The translations under genes were made by a program, and so were the position numbers. Positions 12,226 to 24,600 of a stretch of 64,000 bases of DNA are shown here, piece by piece; within the stretch, counting starts at the first letter, position 1; every line of letters begins with the position of its first letter. The notes beneath the pieces were generated by a model that saw only the letters and a program-made list of their open reading frames with translations, was not told the DNA's origin and did not search any database. The DNA comes from Corylus avellana (taxonomy: Eukaryota > Streptophyta > Magnoliopsida > Fagales > Betulaceae), in contig NC_081543.1 of assembly GCF_901000735.1 (NCBI RefSeq), positions 17,139,574 to 17,203,573 of the forward strand, read 5' to 3'.

Positions 12226-12366
12226 GAAGGGATGAATATATCTAGAACTGCAGAACGACGTAGTTTTGTCTTCAATTAATTTTTAAAAAAAAAACAAATG
12301 CTTTAATTGTAAAACCACGTCGTCATATGGCTCAGTTTTAAAAAAATTTCAACAAATCTTAAACTT

Positions 12367-12473
12367 TTTTTTTTTTTTTGACATGTCTCCATAAGAGGAC
12401 GAGGGAGGATTTGAACTAGTGACCTTCGTTTCATAAGGCGTGGTCTTTAGCCGATTGAGCTATCTCTTAGGGA
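12367..12473 (-). mobile_element. tRNA-derived SINE
   Basis: On the minus strand the head carries a pol III A box (TAGCTCAATCGGC) and a B box (AGTTCAAATCC) at tRNA-like spacing and ends in poly(A), seen here as T from 12367. It is flanked by a perfect 17-bp target duplication, caacaaatcttaaactt, at 12350-12366 and 12474-12490. It is related to the SINE at 62496-62605 (shared CTCAATCGGCTA, TAGTTCAAATCC and GGACATGTC words). It is not a functional tRNA, because no anticodon arm or acceptor pairing can be drawn. Confidence 0.9.
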
Positions 12474-12662
12474 CAACAAATCTTAAACTTAAAGCTATAA
12501 GCTATAACATAACCCGTGCTATACGCGGGATTCTTTATTAATTTAATTTAATTTTAAAATTTAAACGCATCATCATCTTACTTTTCATGTGAAAAAATTT
12601 ATCATGCATCTTATAACGAAAAGACATACTAAAGGTTATATACAGGTACACTATTGAACATG

Positions 12663-12689
12663 CATTTTTTTTTTTTTTTTTTTTAAGTG
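12663..12689 (-). mobile_element. Ultra-short retroinsertion (poly(A)-dominated)
   Basis: The direct repeat tattgaacatg (12652-12662 and 12690-12700) brackets 27 bases, mostly T, ending aagtg. On the minus strand it reads CACTTA plus poly(A), resembling the LINE 3' terminus reduced to a few bases. Confidence 0.6.
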
Positions 12690-12932
12690 TATTGAACATG
12701 TACTTAATGAGACAATCACACAGAGATGAATTAAAACATAAGACCATTAAATTTAGTTTAATTTATATAAACTAAAACATTGTAAAATCTTTGTTCCCAT
12801 CAAAGTAGTTTCACATGAAAAGAAGTATAAAGAAATAAAAATATATATAACAAGAATAAAACTTGGATTATGATTATCAAAGCATTAATAGAAAATTAGT
12901 AAGAATCTATCATATTGTTGGTATGATACATA

Positions 12933-13092
12933 GAGTAATTCTAGAATGCTTACTTGTGTCCTACTAAGAATAATGTGGCTATTAAAATCATCATTTAATA
13001 AAAATTCAATAATGATCAATCACAAGCCCAAGAGCGATCTTAATAGCCACATCATTTTTAGTAGGACACAAGTAGGCGTCCTAGAATTACTC
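12933..13092. mobile_element. Mutator-type MITE with 10-bp target duplication
   Basis: A 160-bp element that is almost entirely inverted repeat: the left arm opens gagtaattctagaatgc and the right arm closes with its imperfect complement ending gaattactc. A perfect 10-bp duplication, atgatacata, flanks it (12923-12932 and 13093-13102); 9-11 bp is typical of Mutator-like elements. Related partial copies occur at about 19172-19232, 19510-19600, 24718-24745 and 25100-25190. Confidence 0.85.
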
Positions 13093-13309
13093 ATGATACA
13101 TATTATATGTCAATACAATTTAAACTCATATATTTATGAACATTCGAAAAAAAAATAAAATAAATAAATAAATACAGAGAAAAAGAAACAAAATATATTT
13201 GTATGAATACAAAATATTTTACTCAACATTTAATGTAATCAAATAAAGCTTCTCACATCAGATTTTTTTTTCCTAATTCACATCAGATTTAATGCTTAAT
13301 TATTTGTTT

Positions 13310-13959
13310 CTTCAAATAACTGTAATTGAGTACTAACTGTATTTGTAGGTTGTTTATTTTTTCAATTTGTACTTTGATAAAAATTGAAACTTCTTAATTA
13401 AGTTAATAAATTGTTTGGATTTTTAGTGGGCTAATGAAAGATTATAGTCTGTTTATTTGAATGTTGTGCAAAAAATATATATATATATATATATAGAAAC
13501 ATAAAAAATTATTAACTTTTTTTGTTTATTTTGCTCTGTATTTTATTTAGTCTAAGGTTTTTATTTAATCGAAAATTTCGTTGCTTAGATTTATCTTTGT
13601 GTACCTATGTATAGATTTTCAACGACTGTGAATTGATTATTTTTATGTTTGTTTCTCTAGAAAGCTTATTTGTATTGAAATATAATAGGTATCACACTAA
13701 TGAAATTTTAGGTCTTAATTCATTTAAATATTTTATTGTATTTGTTTTTCTTTTTTTTCGTTTTGGTGATTTACTCGAATTGTTTAACACTTTTTTGAAT
13801 GAGATTTATTTGATTGCATTAAATATTGAGTGAAATATTTGTTTTATTTTGTATTAAAAGGAATAGAGAATATTTGGTTTCTTTTGTTTTGTATTTTTTG
13901 AAATGATTAGAACTTTATGAGTTTTATCTATATTGAAATATAATAAGTATCACACCAAC
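13310..13959 (+). repeat. Left arm of a large inverted repeat
   Basis: This stretch is the reverse complement, with mismatches, of about 25640-26290. Examples are agtgggctaatgaaa (left) with tttcattagcccact (right), and cttaattaagttaataaatt with its complement. The arm is interrupted at 13959/13960 by the LTR retrotransposon and resumes at 18682, where it matches the complement of about 25385-25660. Confidence 0.8.
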
Positions 13960-14722
13960 CGTTAGTTCTTATATTGACTTAATTCAGTTCCAAAATGCAT
14001 AGGCTACTGTTTATGGGCTCAAACACTGATATAGAATACTCAAAATCCAATCTTCACCGTTCATTATGTAGATTCATGTGTCATGAACGTCCCTACAAAA
14101 CTTCAACCCAATCGGACCACAAATGTCCATCGATCGGAGCTGTTGATCAAGGCTGGACAGCATTTTCAAAATGCAGTTTCACCCATTGCATGCCTTGTCC
14201 GGACAGGCCTTCCCCATGTCTGGACAGCATTTCCAGAAACTCTCCGCAAGGCCCTGTCTGAACAGCCTAACCTGTCCGGAGACCCCATAAGTTTTAGGCC
14301 CAAAAACATGATTTTAAGTGTGTCAGGTCTAGGACTTTGTCGGAGGTATATATACATCTTTATAGAGAGAGAGATGGACGAAATTCTACCACAGGTTTTG
14401 TGAGAGGCTGTACTTAGAGAGAAAATTTGTGTGAGCCTAATTATTCCTCTTGCAGGATTATTGTTAGTTTCATTGAGTTTTATTGAGAAGTCTATCGGAA
14501 TGGTCCGGTAAAGGAGAATCACGTTGAAGAAGATTGTGAGCAAGGAGACGAGTTGTAGGCTTGTCGATCTTACAGAGCCAAGGTCTTGTAAATGGTTGTA
14601 AGTGTTCCTAGTGTCTGTAATCTCTAGATAATCTTTTGATAGTAATTTCCTAGATTTGACTGCCCCGGAGAGGTTTTACTTTTATATCGGTTTCCAAAAG
14701 GTTTCCTCTTCGTCACCAAAAT
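13960..14722 (+). repeat. 5' LTR, lacking its last ~114 bp
   Basis: It matches 17829-18590 of the 3' LTR. The expected first bases TG are CG here. After ccaaaat (14722) the sequence jumps straight into a gag CCHC knuckle, so the LTR end, primer-binding site and early gag have been deleted. Tcaccaaaat is compatible with both the LTR and the gag side, suggesting deletion at microhomology. Confidence 0.85.
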
Positions 14723-16418
14723 GTTATGAGTGTTCTGGCTATGGTCATGTTCGCAATGATTGTGCTAACCTCAAGAGTAATAAGCCAAAAGACCAAAAAG
14801 CTTTCAATATTACCGTGAGTGACACCGATGAGGAATAAACTTCTAATTATATGGCTTTTATTGCTTCTTATGATTCTGATGATTCTAATCAATCAGATGT
14901 TCAATCTACATCTGGTAATGAATCAAAAGGCGTTAATGATCTTCAACACTCCTTTAACAATTTGATGGAAAAATTTTCTATGCTTAGAAATACTAACTTG
15001 AAAATTGTTAAGGATGTTAAGAATCTTGAATTTGAAAGGGATAATTTGTTGAAAACTTTGAGTGATTCACATGCTGTTTGCAATACTTTTACATCTGAAA
15101 ATCATGTGTTAATTGCTAAGATTAAATCCCTTCAAAATGATTTGAATGAATATAGAAATTAGGGGTGGGCACGGATCGGGGCGGGGCGGGTATGAGCTTT
15201 TTTCCCACCCGCCCCGCACCTGCGGGCTTTGAATTTCTCAACCTGTCACCAGAGCAAAATTAACAAAATCCGCGCAGGTTTGGGTTGTGCAGGGCGGGGA
15301 GATGCGGGTTGTGCAGGTTGGGTTCTTCTCCTCCATTTTCGTCTCTTCTACAGGTTTCTTGTCCTCCATTTTCAAACAAACCCTACATCAGAATACCAAG
15401 AAACAAACAAACACAACCCAACCCAACATCAAACCTATAAACAATGGAATAGAAAATCAAAGAATGATTAGATCTTAATGATAAAAGATATCTCTTGGTT
15501 CCCATTCATGAAAGAGGTCTAGAGAGAGAGAGAAAAACCTGGATCGTGGATCGTGGTCTGTGGAGTGGAGGTGGGAGTGGCGCAACAGCCAGTGATTTGA
15601 GGTGGAGCAGCGGCGCAGATGAGAGACGGAGAGACAACATATTAGAGAGAGCGAGCAAGAGCGACGGAGAGAGAGTGAGAGCGAGAGCAAGAGAGATGGA
15701 AAGAGAGCAAGAGACGAGAGACTGAGAGAGGAAGGGAGGGAGGGAGAGACGGTGGCTGAAACTGAAAGAGAGATAGAGTTAGGAAATTAGGTTAGGGTTT
15801 TTTTAGTTTTATAATTGGGCAGGTCGGATCGGGGCAGGGCGGGTACCTGCATGAAATAAATCTCTATACCCGCAACTTGCCCCGCCCCGCACGGGTTGGA
15901 GAGATCCTACCCGAACCCGCAAAAATATACATAAAACCCGCTCGGGGCGGGTTTGCGGGTCGGTCGGGTTTTTGCCCACCCCTACTAGAAATCATTTGAG
16001 AAATTCCTCTAGTGAAAAGCTAGATAAAATGTTGCATGTTCAGAAACATTTTGGTGACAAATCTGGTTTAAGATTTGATAAAACTGATTCTTTGTCTTCT
16101 AACCTTGCTTCTACTTCAAAGACTGTTTTTGTTAAACCAGTGAAAGTAGAAGAATCTTCAAGTGAAGAAAAGCAAGCAGCTGTTCCGACTTCTCAAGATA
16201 AGAAAGGTAAGAAAATTTACATTGAGCCTCGTGCATCTTACCCTAAACCTAGAGTCGTGCATCTTCCTAGGAAATTACCTTCTCAAAGGTTTGTCCCTAC
16301 ATGTCATCACTGTGGAAAAGTGGGTCACATTCGACCTCATTGTTTTAATTTGAAACCTCATGTGCATATAAATAAAAATTCCTATTCTAGGAAAGAAGTG
16401 AGGGTTTGGTCACAATGA
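14723..16418 (+). pseudogene. gag-like fragments with CCHC zinc knuckles
   Basis: Just after the LTR junction is a knuckle, CYECSGYGHVRNDC, then a stop at 14836-14838. A coiled-coil-like stretch follows in a second open segment (14851-15162: DLQHSFNNLMEKFSMLRN and onward). After the nested hAT-like element the sequence continues to a second knuckle, CHHCGKVGHIRPHC, ending at 16418. Copia polyproteins of the group with two such knuckles show this order. The stop and the insertion make it non-functional. Confidence 0.7.
15160..15984. mobile_element. hAT-like non-autonomous element nested in the gag region
   Basis: Termini are taggggtgggca and tgcccaccccta. The flanking 8-mers atagaaat (15152-15159) and ctagaaat (15985-15992) match at 7 of 8 positions, as expected for a hAT target duplication. 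Subterminal regions are GC-rich and inverted (gcggggcgggta; taccc and ccccgccccgc), and the middle is GA-rich (15520-15770). No transposase is present. Confidence 0.8.
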
Positions 16419-17828
16419 TGAGAGAAGTGATATCTAGGCTAGATAAGTTTGAACAAAGTTATAAGTCTAGACCTAAGCTTTCTCAAGTGTCGGTTAGGAA
16501 TGATGATACCATTCACCCCTTGAGGGGGAGTGGTGATGATCTCACCTTATGTTAGGTGAGTCACTCACATGCCTAGGATTAATTTTCTTGCATATCTTCG
16601 CATATCCTAGAGCATGCTGTTTTTTTCTTTTTGCATTGTATTCTTGTTTTATTGCTTTGAATTGTCTTTCATTTGTCTGCATTTCTTTTGAGAAAAAAAT
16701 CCAAAAAGACAAAAATATTTTACTTTGGTTGTCTTTCTTTTCTTTCTTTTATCTTATGCACCTAGATAATCCATTAATTTCTCATGTTGCTTTCATGGAT
16801 TTAATTCCTTGTGTCTTGGAATGTTCTTAATATACATGAGATGAAAATTTGTGTTCAATTGACTTATTTTTGTGGTTACCTAAAGCCTGAGCTTATGTGG
16901 TACGTTTTGCCTATGTTTTATCTCTTGTGCACATTTAAGCTTAAATTGAGGTTTTGCTTAACTTTATTTGTGAAGTCTGTTAGGTAACTATATGAGGTTT
17001 TTTTTTTTTTTTTTGACTAGTCATATTTTTTCAAATTGACCATATGCTAGTTGAACCTAGGGCTTAAAAAAAATTCATGCTTTCTCTTTTGTGATAAGTA
17101 CCAAAAGTTTAAGGACACTTTCTCAAAGAGAAAAAGAAACAAAACAGTGAAACAAATAAAATCAAAAGATCATATTCCAAAAGGAATTTATTTCACTGTG
17201 TCAAACTTGTGCAAAATGTTTTACAAAGAGAAATGTATAGAATGAGAGTGGCTAGGCCCTAATATGATAAGGTTTGACTTTTGATTTGATATACTTGTCA
17301 AAACCTCATAGTAGTGAAACTTTCTCCTCATTTGTAAGTTGGAAATTTTTCTCTTTGGATTGCTTACGCACACACCACACAAGCATGGGTTGAATGAAAC
17401 ATTTTTCTTTGCTTGGGTTAAGCAATATGAGTTTCTTGCCATTTCTAGTATCATGTATATTTTGCATATTTGGAGCATGTTTGGGATATTTATTATGCAA
17501 TACATGAGTCATTGATGTGTATATCATTTGTGTTCATTTGACTTTTGAGGGGGAGAAACATGTTTTGCTTTCTTGATAATTGAGTCAACATTGAGGGAGA
17601 GTTTTGCTGATATTTTTTTATGATCTTGCATTCTACGTCATTTTTTTTTTATCATGAGTTTTATTTATGTATTTTTATTCCACATATGCCTTGATGTATT
17701 TTGTGAAGTGTTTCAGGAAACATGAAGACCATTTGTCATTCTGTGACAAAAAGGGGGAGTAAATATGGAGAGATGATGGGATTGGCTCGGCATTTTGGTT
17801 TTGTCACCGAATTGCCAAAGGGTGAGTT
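16419..17828 (+). other. Non-coding 3' internal region of the LTR element
   Basis: AT-rich sequence with no coding match I can recognise. Purine tracts include aaaaagggggag at 17747-17758 and aaagggtgag just before the 3' LTR; the latter is the likelier polypurine tract because it adjoins the TG at 17829. Confidence 0.5.
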
Positions 17829-18676
17829 TGTTAGTTATTGTGTTGGCTTAATTCAGTTCTAAAATGCAAAGGCTACAATTCATAGACTCAAACACTGATA
17901 CAGAATGCTCAGAATCAAATCTCCACCGTTCATAATGTAGATTCATGTGTCATGAACGTCCCTACAAAATTTCAGCTCAATTAAACCACAAACGCCCATC
18001 GATCGGAGCTGTTGATCAAGGCTGGACAACATTTCGAAAATGCAGTTTCACCCATTGCATGCCATGTCTGGACAGCATTTTCAGAAACTCTATTTTTGCT
18101 CCGCAAGGCCTTGTTTGGACAACCCATTAACCTGTCCAGACACCCCGTAAGTTTTATGCTAAAAAACGTGATTTTAAGTGTGTTAGGTCTAAGGTTTTGT
18201 TGGGTGTATATATACATCTTTATAGAGAGAGATGGATGAAATTCTACCATAGGTTTCGTGAGAGGTTATACTTAGAGAGAAAATCTGTGAGCCTAATTAT
18301 TCCTCTTAGAGGATTATTGTCAGTTTCATTGAGCTTTATTGAGAAGTCTATCGGAATAATCCAATAAAGGAGAATCACGTTGAAGAAGATTGTGAGCAAG
18401 AAGACGAGTTGTAGGCTTATCGATCTTACAGAGCCAAGGTCTTGCAAAAGGGTTGTAAGTGTTCCTAGTGTTTGTAATCTCTGGGTAATCTTTTGATAGT
18501 GATTTCCTGAGTTTGGCTACTTCGGAGAGGTTTTACTCTTAGATCAGTGTCTAAAAGGTTTCCTCTTCGTCACCAAAATCCTTGTGTGTGATTGTTTATA
18601 TTTTGGTGATTGTTTGCTTTGATAAATATCTGTTAATTCCGCATAACTATGATATTTATCTGTTTAGAGTTTTTCA
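17829..18676 (+). repeat. 3' LTR, 848 bp
   Basis: It starts TGTTAG and ends TTTTTCA, directly followed by the target duplication ccaac. The transcribed part contains a TATA-like tatatatacatc near 18207. A 173-bp internally deleted relative is at 41380-41552. Confidence 0.85.
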
Positions 18677-19604
18677 CCAACAATATCAGAGTTTCCTACA
18701 ATTTTTTTATTAATGTTTTGATAATTATAATTCAAACTTTCATCTTACTATTTTTATTTCTTTTATACTTTTCATTTTAAACTACACCTATGGGAACAAA
18801 GATTTTAACATGTTTTAGTTTATGTTATGCTGTAATTCATTTGAATGTTTTATGCTTTTTTTTTTCTTTTTTTTTTTCGTGTGTGTATTATACTCGAATT
18901 TTTAGGTAAAAGAAAGCAAAAATTTATTTGATTACTGTACAAATTTTTTATTTTATTTTTTTCATTTTTCATTTTTTAGAAACACGAAACAGATAATTAA
19001 GCATTGAATCTGATGTGAGAAGCTTTATTTGATTACATTAAATGTTGAGTAAAATATTTTGTATTCATAAAAATATGTTTTGTTTTGTTTTTTTTGTTTT
19101 TTGTTTTTTCTTTTTTTTTCTGAATGTTTAGAAATGTATGAGTTTTAATTGTATTGAAATAGAATATGTATCACAAGTAATTCTAGGATGCCTACTTGTA
19201 TCCTACTAAGAATGATGTGGCTATTAAAATCATCCTCCGGCTTGTAATTAAATAAAGCTTCTCATATTAGATTCAATGCTTAATTATCAGTTTCGTGCTT
19301 CTAAAAAATGGGAAAAAAAAAAAAAAAAAAAAACCCTCATAGATTATTCAAATGAATTACAACATAACATAAACTAAAACAAGTTAAAATCTTTGTTCCC
19401 ATAGGTGTAGTTTAAAATGAAAAGTATAAAAGAAATAAAAATAGCAAGATGAAAGTTTGAATTATAATTATCAAAACATTAATAAAAAAATTGTAGGAAA
19501 CTTTGATATTGTAGCCCAATGGTGATTTTAATAGCCACATCATTTTTGGTAGGATACAAGTATACAAGTAGAACACAAGTAGGTGTCCTAAAATTACTCA
19601 TGAT

Positions 19605-21474
19605 ACATATTATATTTCAATACAATTAAAACTCATATATTTTTTAACATTCGAAAAAAAGTAAAAAATTAAAAAATTAAAAAAAAAAAAAAACACAGAG
19701 AAAAAGAAACAAAATATAATTTTATGAATACAAAATATTTTACTCAACATTTACTGTAATCAAAGATAGTTTTTCACATCAGATTCAATGCTTAATTATC
19801 TGTTTCATGTTTCTAAAAAAATGAAAAGAAAAAAAAAATTGTACAGTAATCAAATAAATTTTTGCTTTCTTTTGCCTAAAAATTCGACTCTAACACACAC
19901 ATACACACACACACACAAAAGCTTCATAAAACATTCAAATGAATTACAACATAACATAAACTAAAACATGTTAAAATCTTTCTTCCCATAGGTGTAGTAT
20001 AAAATGAAAAGTATAAAAGAAACAAAAATAGTAAGATGAAAGTTTGAATTATAATTATCAAAACATTAATAAAAAATTTGTAGGAAACTCTGATATTGTT
20101 GGTGTGATACTTATTATATTTCAATATAAATAAAACCCATAAAGTTCTAATTATTTCAAAAAATACAAAACAAAATAAACAAAATATTCTCTATTCTTTT
20201 TAATACAAAATAAAACAAATATTTCACTCAATATTTAATGCAATCAAATAAATTTCTTTCAATACTTTCAAAAAAGTGTTAAACAATTCGAGTAAATAAC
20301 AAAAACGGAAAAAAAAAAAAATACAATAAAATATTCAAATGAATTAAAACCTAAAATTTCATTAGTGAGATACCTATTATATTTCAATACAAATAAACTT
20401 TATAGAGAAACAAACATAAAAATAATCAATTCACAGTCGCTGAAAATCTATGCATAGGTAGACAAAGATAAATCCAAGCAACAAAATTTNNNNNNNNNNN
20501 NNNNNNNNNNNNNNNNNNNNNNNNNNNNNNNNNNNNNNNNNNNNNNNNNNNNNNNNNNNNNNNNNNNNNNNNNNNNNNNNNNNNNNNNNACATATTATAT
20601 TTCAATACAATTAAAACTCATATATTTTTTAACATTCGAAAAAAAGTAAAAAATTAAAAAATTAAAAAAAAAAAAAAACACAGAGAAAAAGAAACAAAAT
20701 ATAATTTTATGAATACAAAATATTTTACTCAACATTTACTGTAATCAAAGATAGTTTTTCACATCAGATTCAATGCTTAATTATCTGTTTCATGTTTCTA
20801 AAAAAATGAAAAGAAAAAAAAAATTGTACAGTAATCAAATAAATTTTTGCTTTCTTTTGCCTAAAAATTCGACTCTAACACACACATACACACACACACA
20901 CAAAAGCTTCATAAAACATTCAAATGAATTACAACATAACATAAACTAAAACATGTTAAAATCTTTCTTCCCATAGGTGTAGTATAAAATGAAAAGTATA
21001 AAAGAAACAAAAATAGTAAGATGAAAGTTTGAATTATAATTATCAAAACATTAATAAAAAATTTGTAGGAAACTCTGATATTGTTGGTGTGATACTTATT
21101 ATATTTCAATATAAATAAAACCCATAAAGTTCTAATTATTTCAAAAAATACAAAACAAAATAAACAAAATATTCTCTATTCTTTTTAATACAAAATAAAA
21201 CAAATATTTCACTCAATATTTAATGCAATCAAATAAATTTCTTTCAATACTTTCAAAAAAGTGTTAAACAATTCGAGTAAATAACAAAAACGGAAAAAAA
21301 AAAAAATACAATAAAATATTCAAATGAATTAAAACCTAAAATTTCATTAGTGAGATACCTATTATATTTCAATACAAATAAACTTTATAGAGAAACAAAC
21401 ATAAAAATAATCAATTCACAGTCGCTGAAAATCTATGCATAGGTAGACAAAGATAAATCCAAGCAACAAAATTT
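19605..21474. other. Assembly gap (20490-20589) with identical 885-bp flank overlap
   Basis: The 885 bases before the N run (19605-20489) recur at a constant offset of 985 as 20590-21474, with no difference I can find, including the lengths of A homopolymers. The downstream contig then continues into new sequence. This is the pattern of two overlapping contig ends that were scaffolded rather than merged. Confidence 0.9.
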
Positions 21475-21664
21475 TATATTAATACTTTGATTATCAAAGT
21501 ATTAATAGAAAATTAGCATAAAATTTTAATATTTTTGGTGTAATACCTATTATATTTTAATACAAATAAAACTCATAATTCTGAACATTTAAAAAGTAAA
21601 TGAAAAAAAAAAAAAAAAAAAAAAAGCTGAAGAAAAAATTTCACAAAAAAAAAGGGGAAACATA

Positions 21665-24600
21665 TTCATCTCTACCTAATCTCTAATTTAAAACAGTGTT
21701 TAGTACAAAAAAATTTCTCAAGAAACAAACTAAAGATCATCAATTCATAATTGCTAAAAATTTATACATAAAAGCACAAAAATACATTCATCTCGAATAT
21801 CTCATACCTTAAATCATAGTTCAGAGTCATATATTTCCATAAAACTGATCAAATAAACTTCGTGCAACCATCAACTTTTATATGAAAGAGTTTTGAAACG
21901 TTGTTGCCGTAGAAGGAGAGACGTGAGTTTAGAGTGAGAGAGATTGACGTGATTTAAGGTGAAAGAGATAAATTTGAGTTAATAAAATGAAAGGTCAAGG
22001 AATTAATTAAGGAAAAATTGTGTTTTAATAAAGGGAGACATACAATCTCTACGTAATCTCTAATTTAAAATGGTGTTTGGTACAAAAAAAATTTTCAAGA
22101 AACAAACTAAAGATAATCAATTCACAATTGCTAAAAATTTATACATAAAAGCACAAAGATACATTCATCTCGAATATCTCAAACCTTAAATCATAGTTCG
22201 GAGTCACATATATTTTCATGAAACTGATCAAATAAACTTTATGCAACTGTCAACTTCTATAGGAAAGTGTCTTGAAACGTTGTTGCCGTAGAAGGAGAGT
22301 GAGAGAGACCGATGTGATTTAGGGTGAGAGAGATAAATGTGAGTTAATAAAACAAAAGGTCAAAAGGAATTAATTAAGGAAAAATTGTGTTTTAATAAAG
22401 GGAGAGATATTAATGCATTAAGACACTGAATTTATTAAAAAAAAAAAAATTGTGATTTAGGGTGAGAAAGATAAACGTGAGTTAATAAAAAGAAAGGTCA
22501 AAATGAATTAATTAAGGAAAAATCATACACTTAATTATTAAAAAAAAATAGAAAAAGGAAAAACCCCTTTCATTATTTGCACGGTTCAGATTGACGTGAT
22601 TTAGGGTGAGAGAGATAAATGTGAGATAATAAAACGAAAGGTAAAAATGAATTAATTAAGGAAAAATTGTGTTTTAATAAAGAGAGAGATACAACCTCTA
22701 CCTAATCTCTAAGGGGAAAATCCACTTTACCCCATGAAGTTTCAGAAGTTTTTTAATTTAAACCCCAAAGTTTAAAAATTGGCAATGTCCCCCCTAATGT
22801 TTCAAAAATTTTCAATTTAAATCTTCCGTTACTAATTTCCGTTAAATTTGACGGAAATTTTTTTAAAAAAGCTTGAGGGTAGTTAGGTAATTTCATAGAT
22901 TTCCGTCCAATTTGACAGAAATTAGTAATAGAGGGTTTAAATTGAAAATTTTTGAAACATTAGGGGGGTATATTGCCAATTTTTAAACTTTGTGGTTCAA
23001 ATTGAAAAACTCCTGAAACTTTAGGGGGATAAAGTAGATTTTTCCCAATCTCTAATTTAAAACGGTGTTTGGTACAAAAAAAATTATCAAGAAACAAACT
23101 AAGATAATCAATTCACAATTGAAAAAAATTTATACATAAAAGCACAAAGATACATTCATCTCGAATATCTCATACCTTAAATCATAGTTCGAAGTCACAT
23201 ATATTTCCATGAAACTGATCAAATAAACATTGTGCAACCTTCAACTTTTACTGGAAAGTGTTTTGAAACGTTGTTGCCAAAGGAGAGGGTGGGTTTAGAG
23301 TGAGAGAGACCGACGTGATTTAGGGTGAGAGAGATAAATGTGAGTTAATAAAACAAAAGATATAAATGAAATTATAACCTTTTTTTTTTTCACACCAACA
23401 ATATTTTGTTTAAATTTTAAATTTTTTTACTCATAATTTTTAATAATTGAACCGTGCAAATATGGAAAGGGTTTTTCCTTTTTCTATATTTTTTTAATGA
23501 ATTAAGTGTACGATTTTTTATTAATTAATTCCTTTTGACCTTTTTTTTTTTTATTAACTCACGTTTATCTCTCTCACCCTAAATCACAATTTTTTTTTAA
23601 TAAATTAAGTGTCTTAATGCATTAATATATCCCCCTTTATTAAAACATAATTTTTCCTTAATTAATTCATTTTGACCTTTCGTTTTATTAACTCACATTT
23701 ATCTCTCTCACCTCAAATCACGTCAATCTCTCTCACTCTAAACTCACGTTTCTCCTTCTACGGCAACAACGTTTCAAAACTCTTTCCTATAGAAATTGAC
23801 GGCTGCACAAAGTTTATTTGATCAGTTTCATGAAAATATATGTGACTCTGAACTATGATTTATGGTATGAGATATTTGAGATGAATGCATCTTTGTGCTT
23901 TTATGTATAAATTTTTAGCAATTGTGAATTGATGATCTATAGTTTGTTTCTTGAGATTTTTTTTTTTTTTTTGTACCAAACACCGTTTTAAATTAGAGAT
24001 TAGGTAGAGATGAATATGTTGTCGTTATGTTTTGTGAATTTTTTTTTTCAATTTTTTTTGGTCAGTATTAAGCTATTATTCATTTGAATATTTTATAGTT
24101 TTTTGTTTCTGTTTTTGCTTTTGTTTTTGTTTTTGTTTTTTTTTTTTTTCATTTGCTTTTCTGAATAATTGAATGTTCAAAATTATGAGTTTTATTTGTA
24201 TTAAAATATAATACAAATAAACCCATGTCTCTCTTTCTATGGTAACAACGTTTCAAAACTCTTTCCTACAGAAGTTAACGGTTACACAAAATTTATTTGA
24301 TCTGGTAGATGAAAATATATGTGACTCTGTACTATGAAATTTTCATTTTCTTTTGTGAAATTTTTTGTTCAGCCTTTTTTTTTTTTTTTTTGGGGGGTAT
24401 TAAGCTATTCTTTATTTGAATGTTTTATAGTTTTTTGTCTTTTTTTTCTTTTTTTCTTTTTTTTTTTCATTTACTTTTTTGAATAATTGAATGCTCAAAA
24501 TTATGAGTTTTATTTGTATTAAAATATAATACAAATAAACTCACGTCTTTCCTTCTACGACAACAACGTTTCAAAATTCTTTCCTATAGAAGTTGACGGT

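Larger units (their letters stand above)
13960..18676 (+). mobile_element. Defective LTR retrotransposon with 5-bp TSD ccaac
   Basis: Two similar LTRs (13960-14722, shortened; 17829-18676, complete) bracket an internal region with gag-like CCHC knuckles but no visible protease, integrase or reverse transcriptase. The target duplication is ccaac at 13955-13959 and 18677-18681. Joining the flanks restores cacaccaacaatatcag, whose complement is present intact at about 20092 in the surrounding repeat, confirming the borders. Knuckle style and LTR structure suggest Copia, but without a polymerase this is not certain. It could only move with proteins supplied by other elements. Confidence 0.85.

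Noticed and set aside
12390..12473. A tRNA gene on the minus strand
   Set aside because: A and B boxes are present, but there is no acceptor-stem pairing or anticodon loop, and the target duplication and poly(A) show a SINE.
15229..15725. Short open frames in the GC/GA-rich stretch
   Set aside because: They lie within the hAT-like element and are low-complexity; no protein family resembles them.
19924..21109. Two identical 66-codon minus-strand frames
   Set aside because: AT-rich chance frames, identical only because of the unmerged contig overlap.
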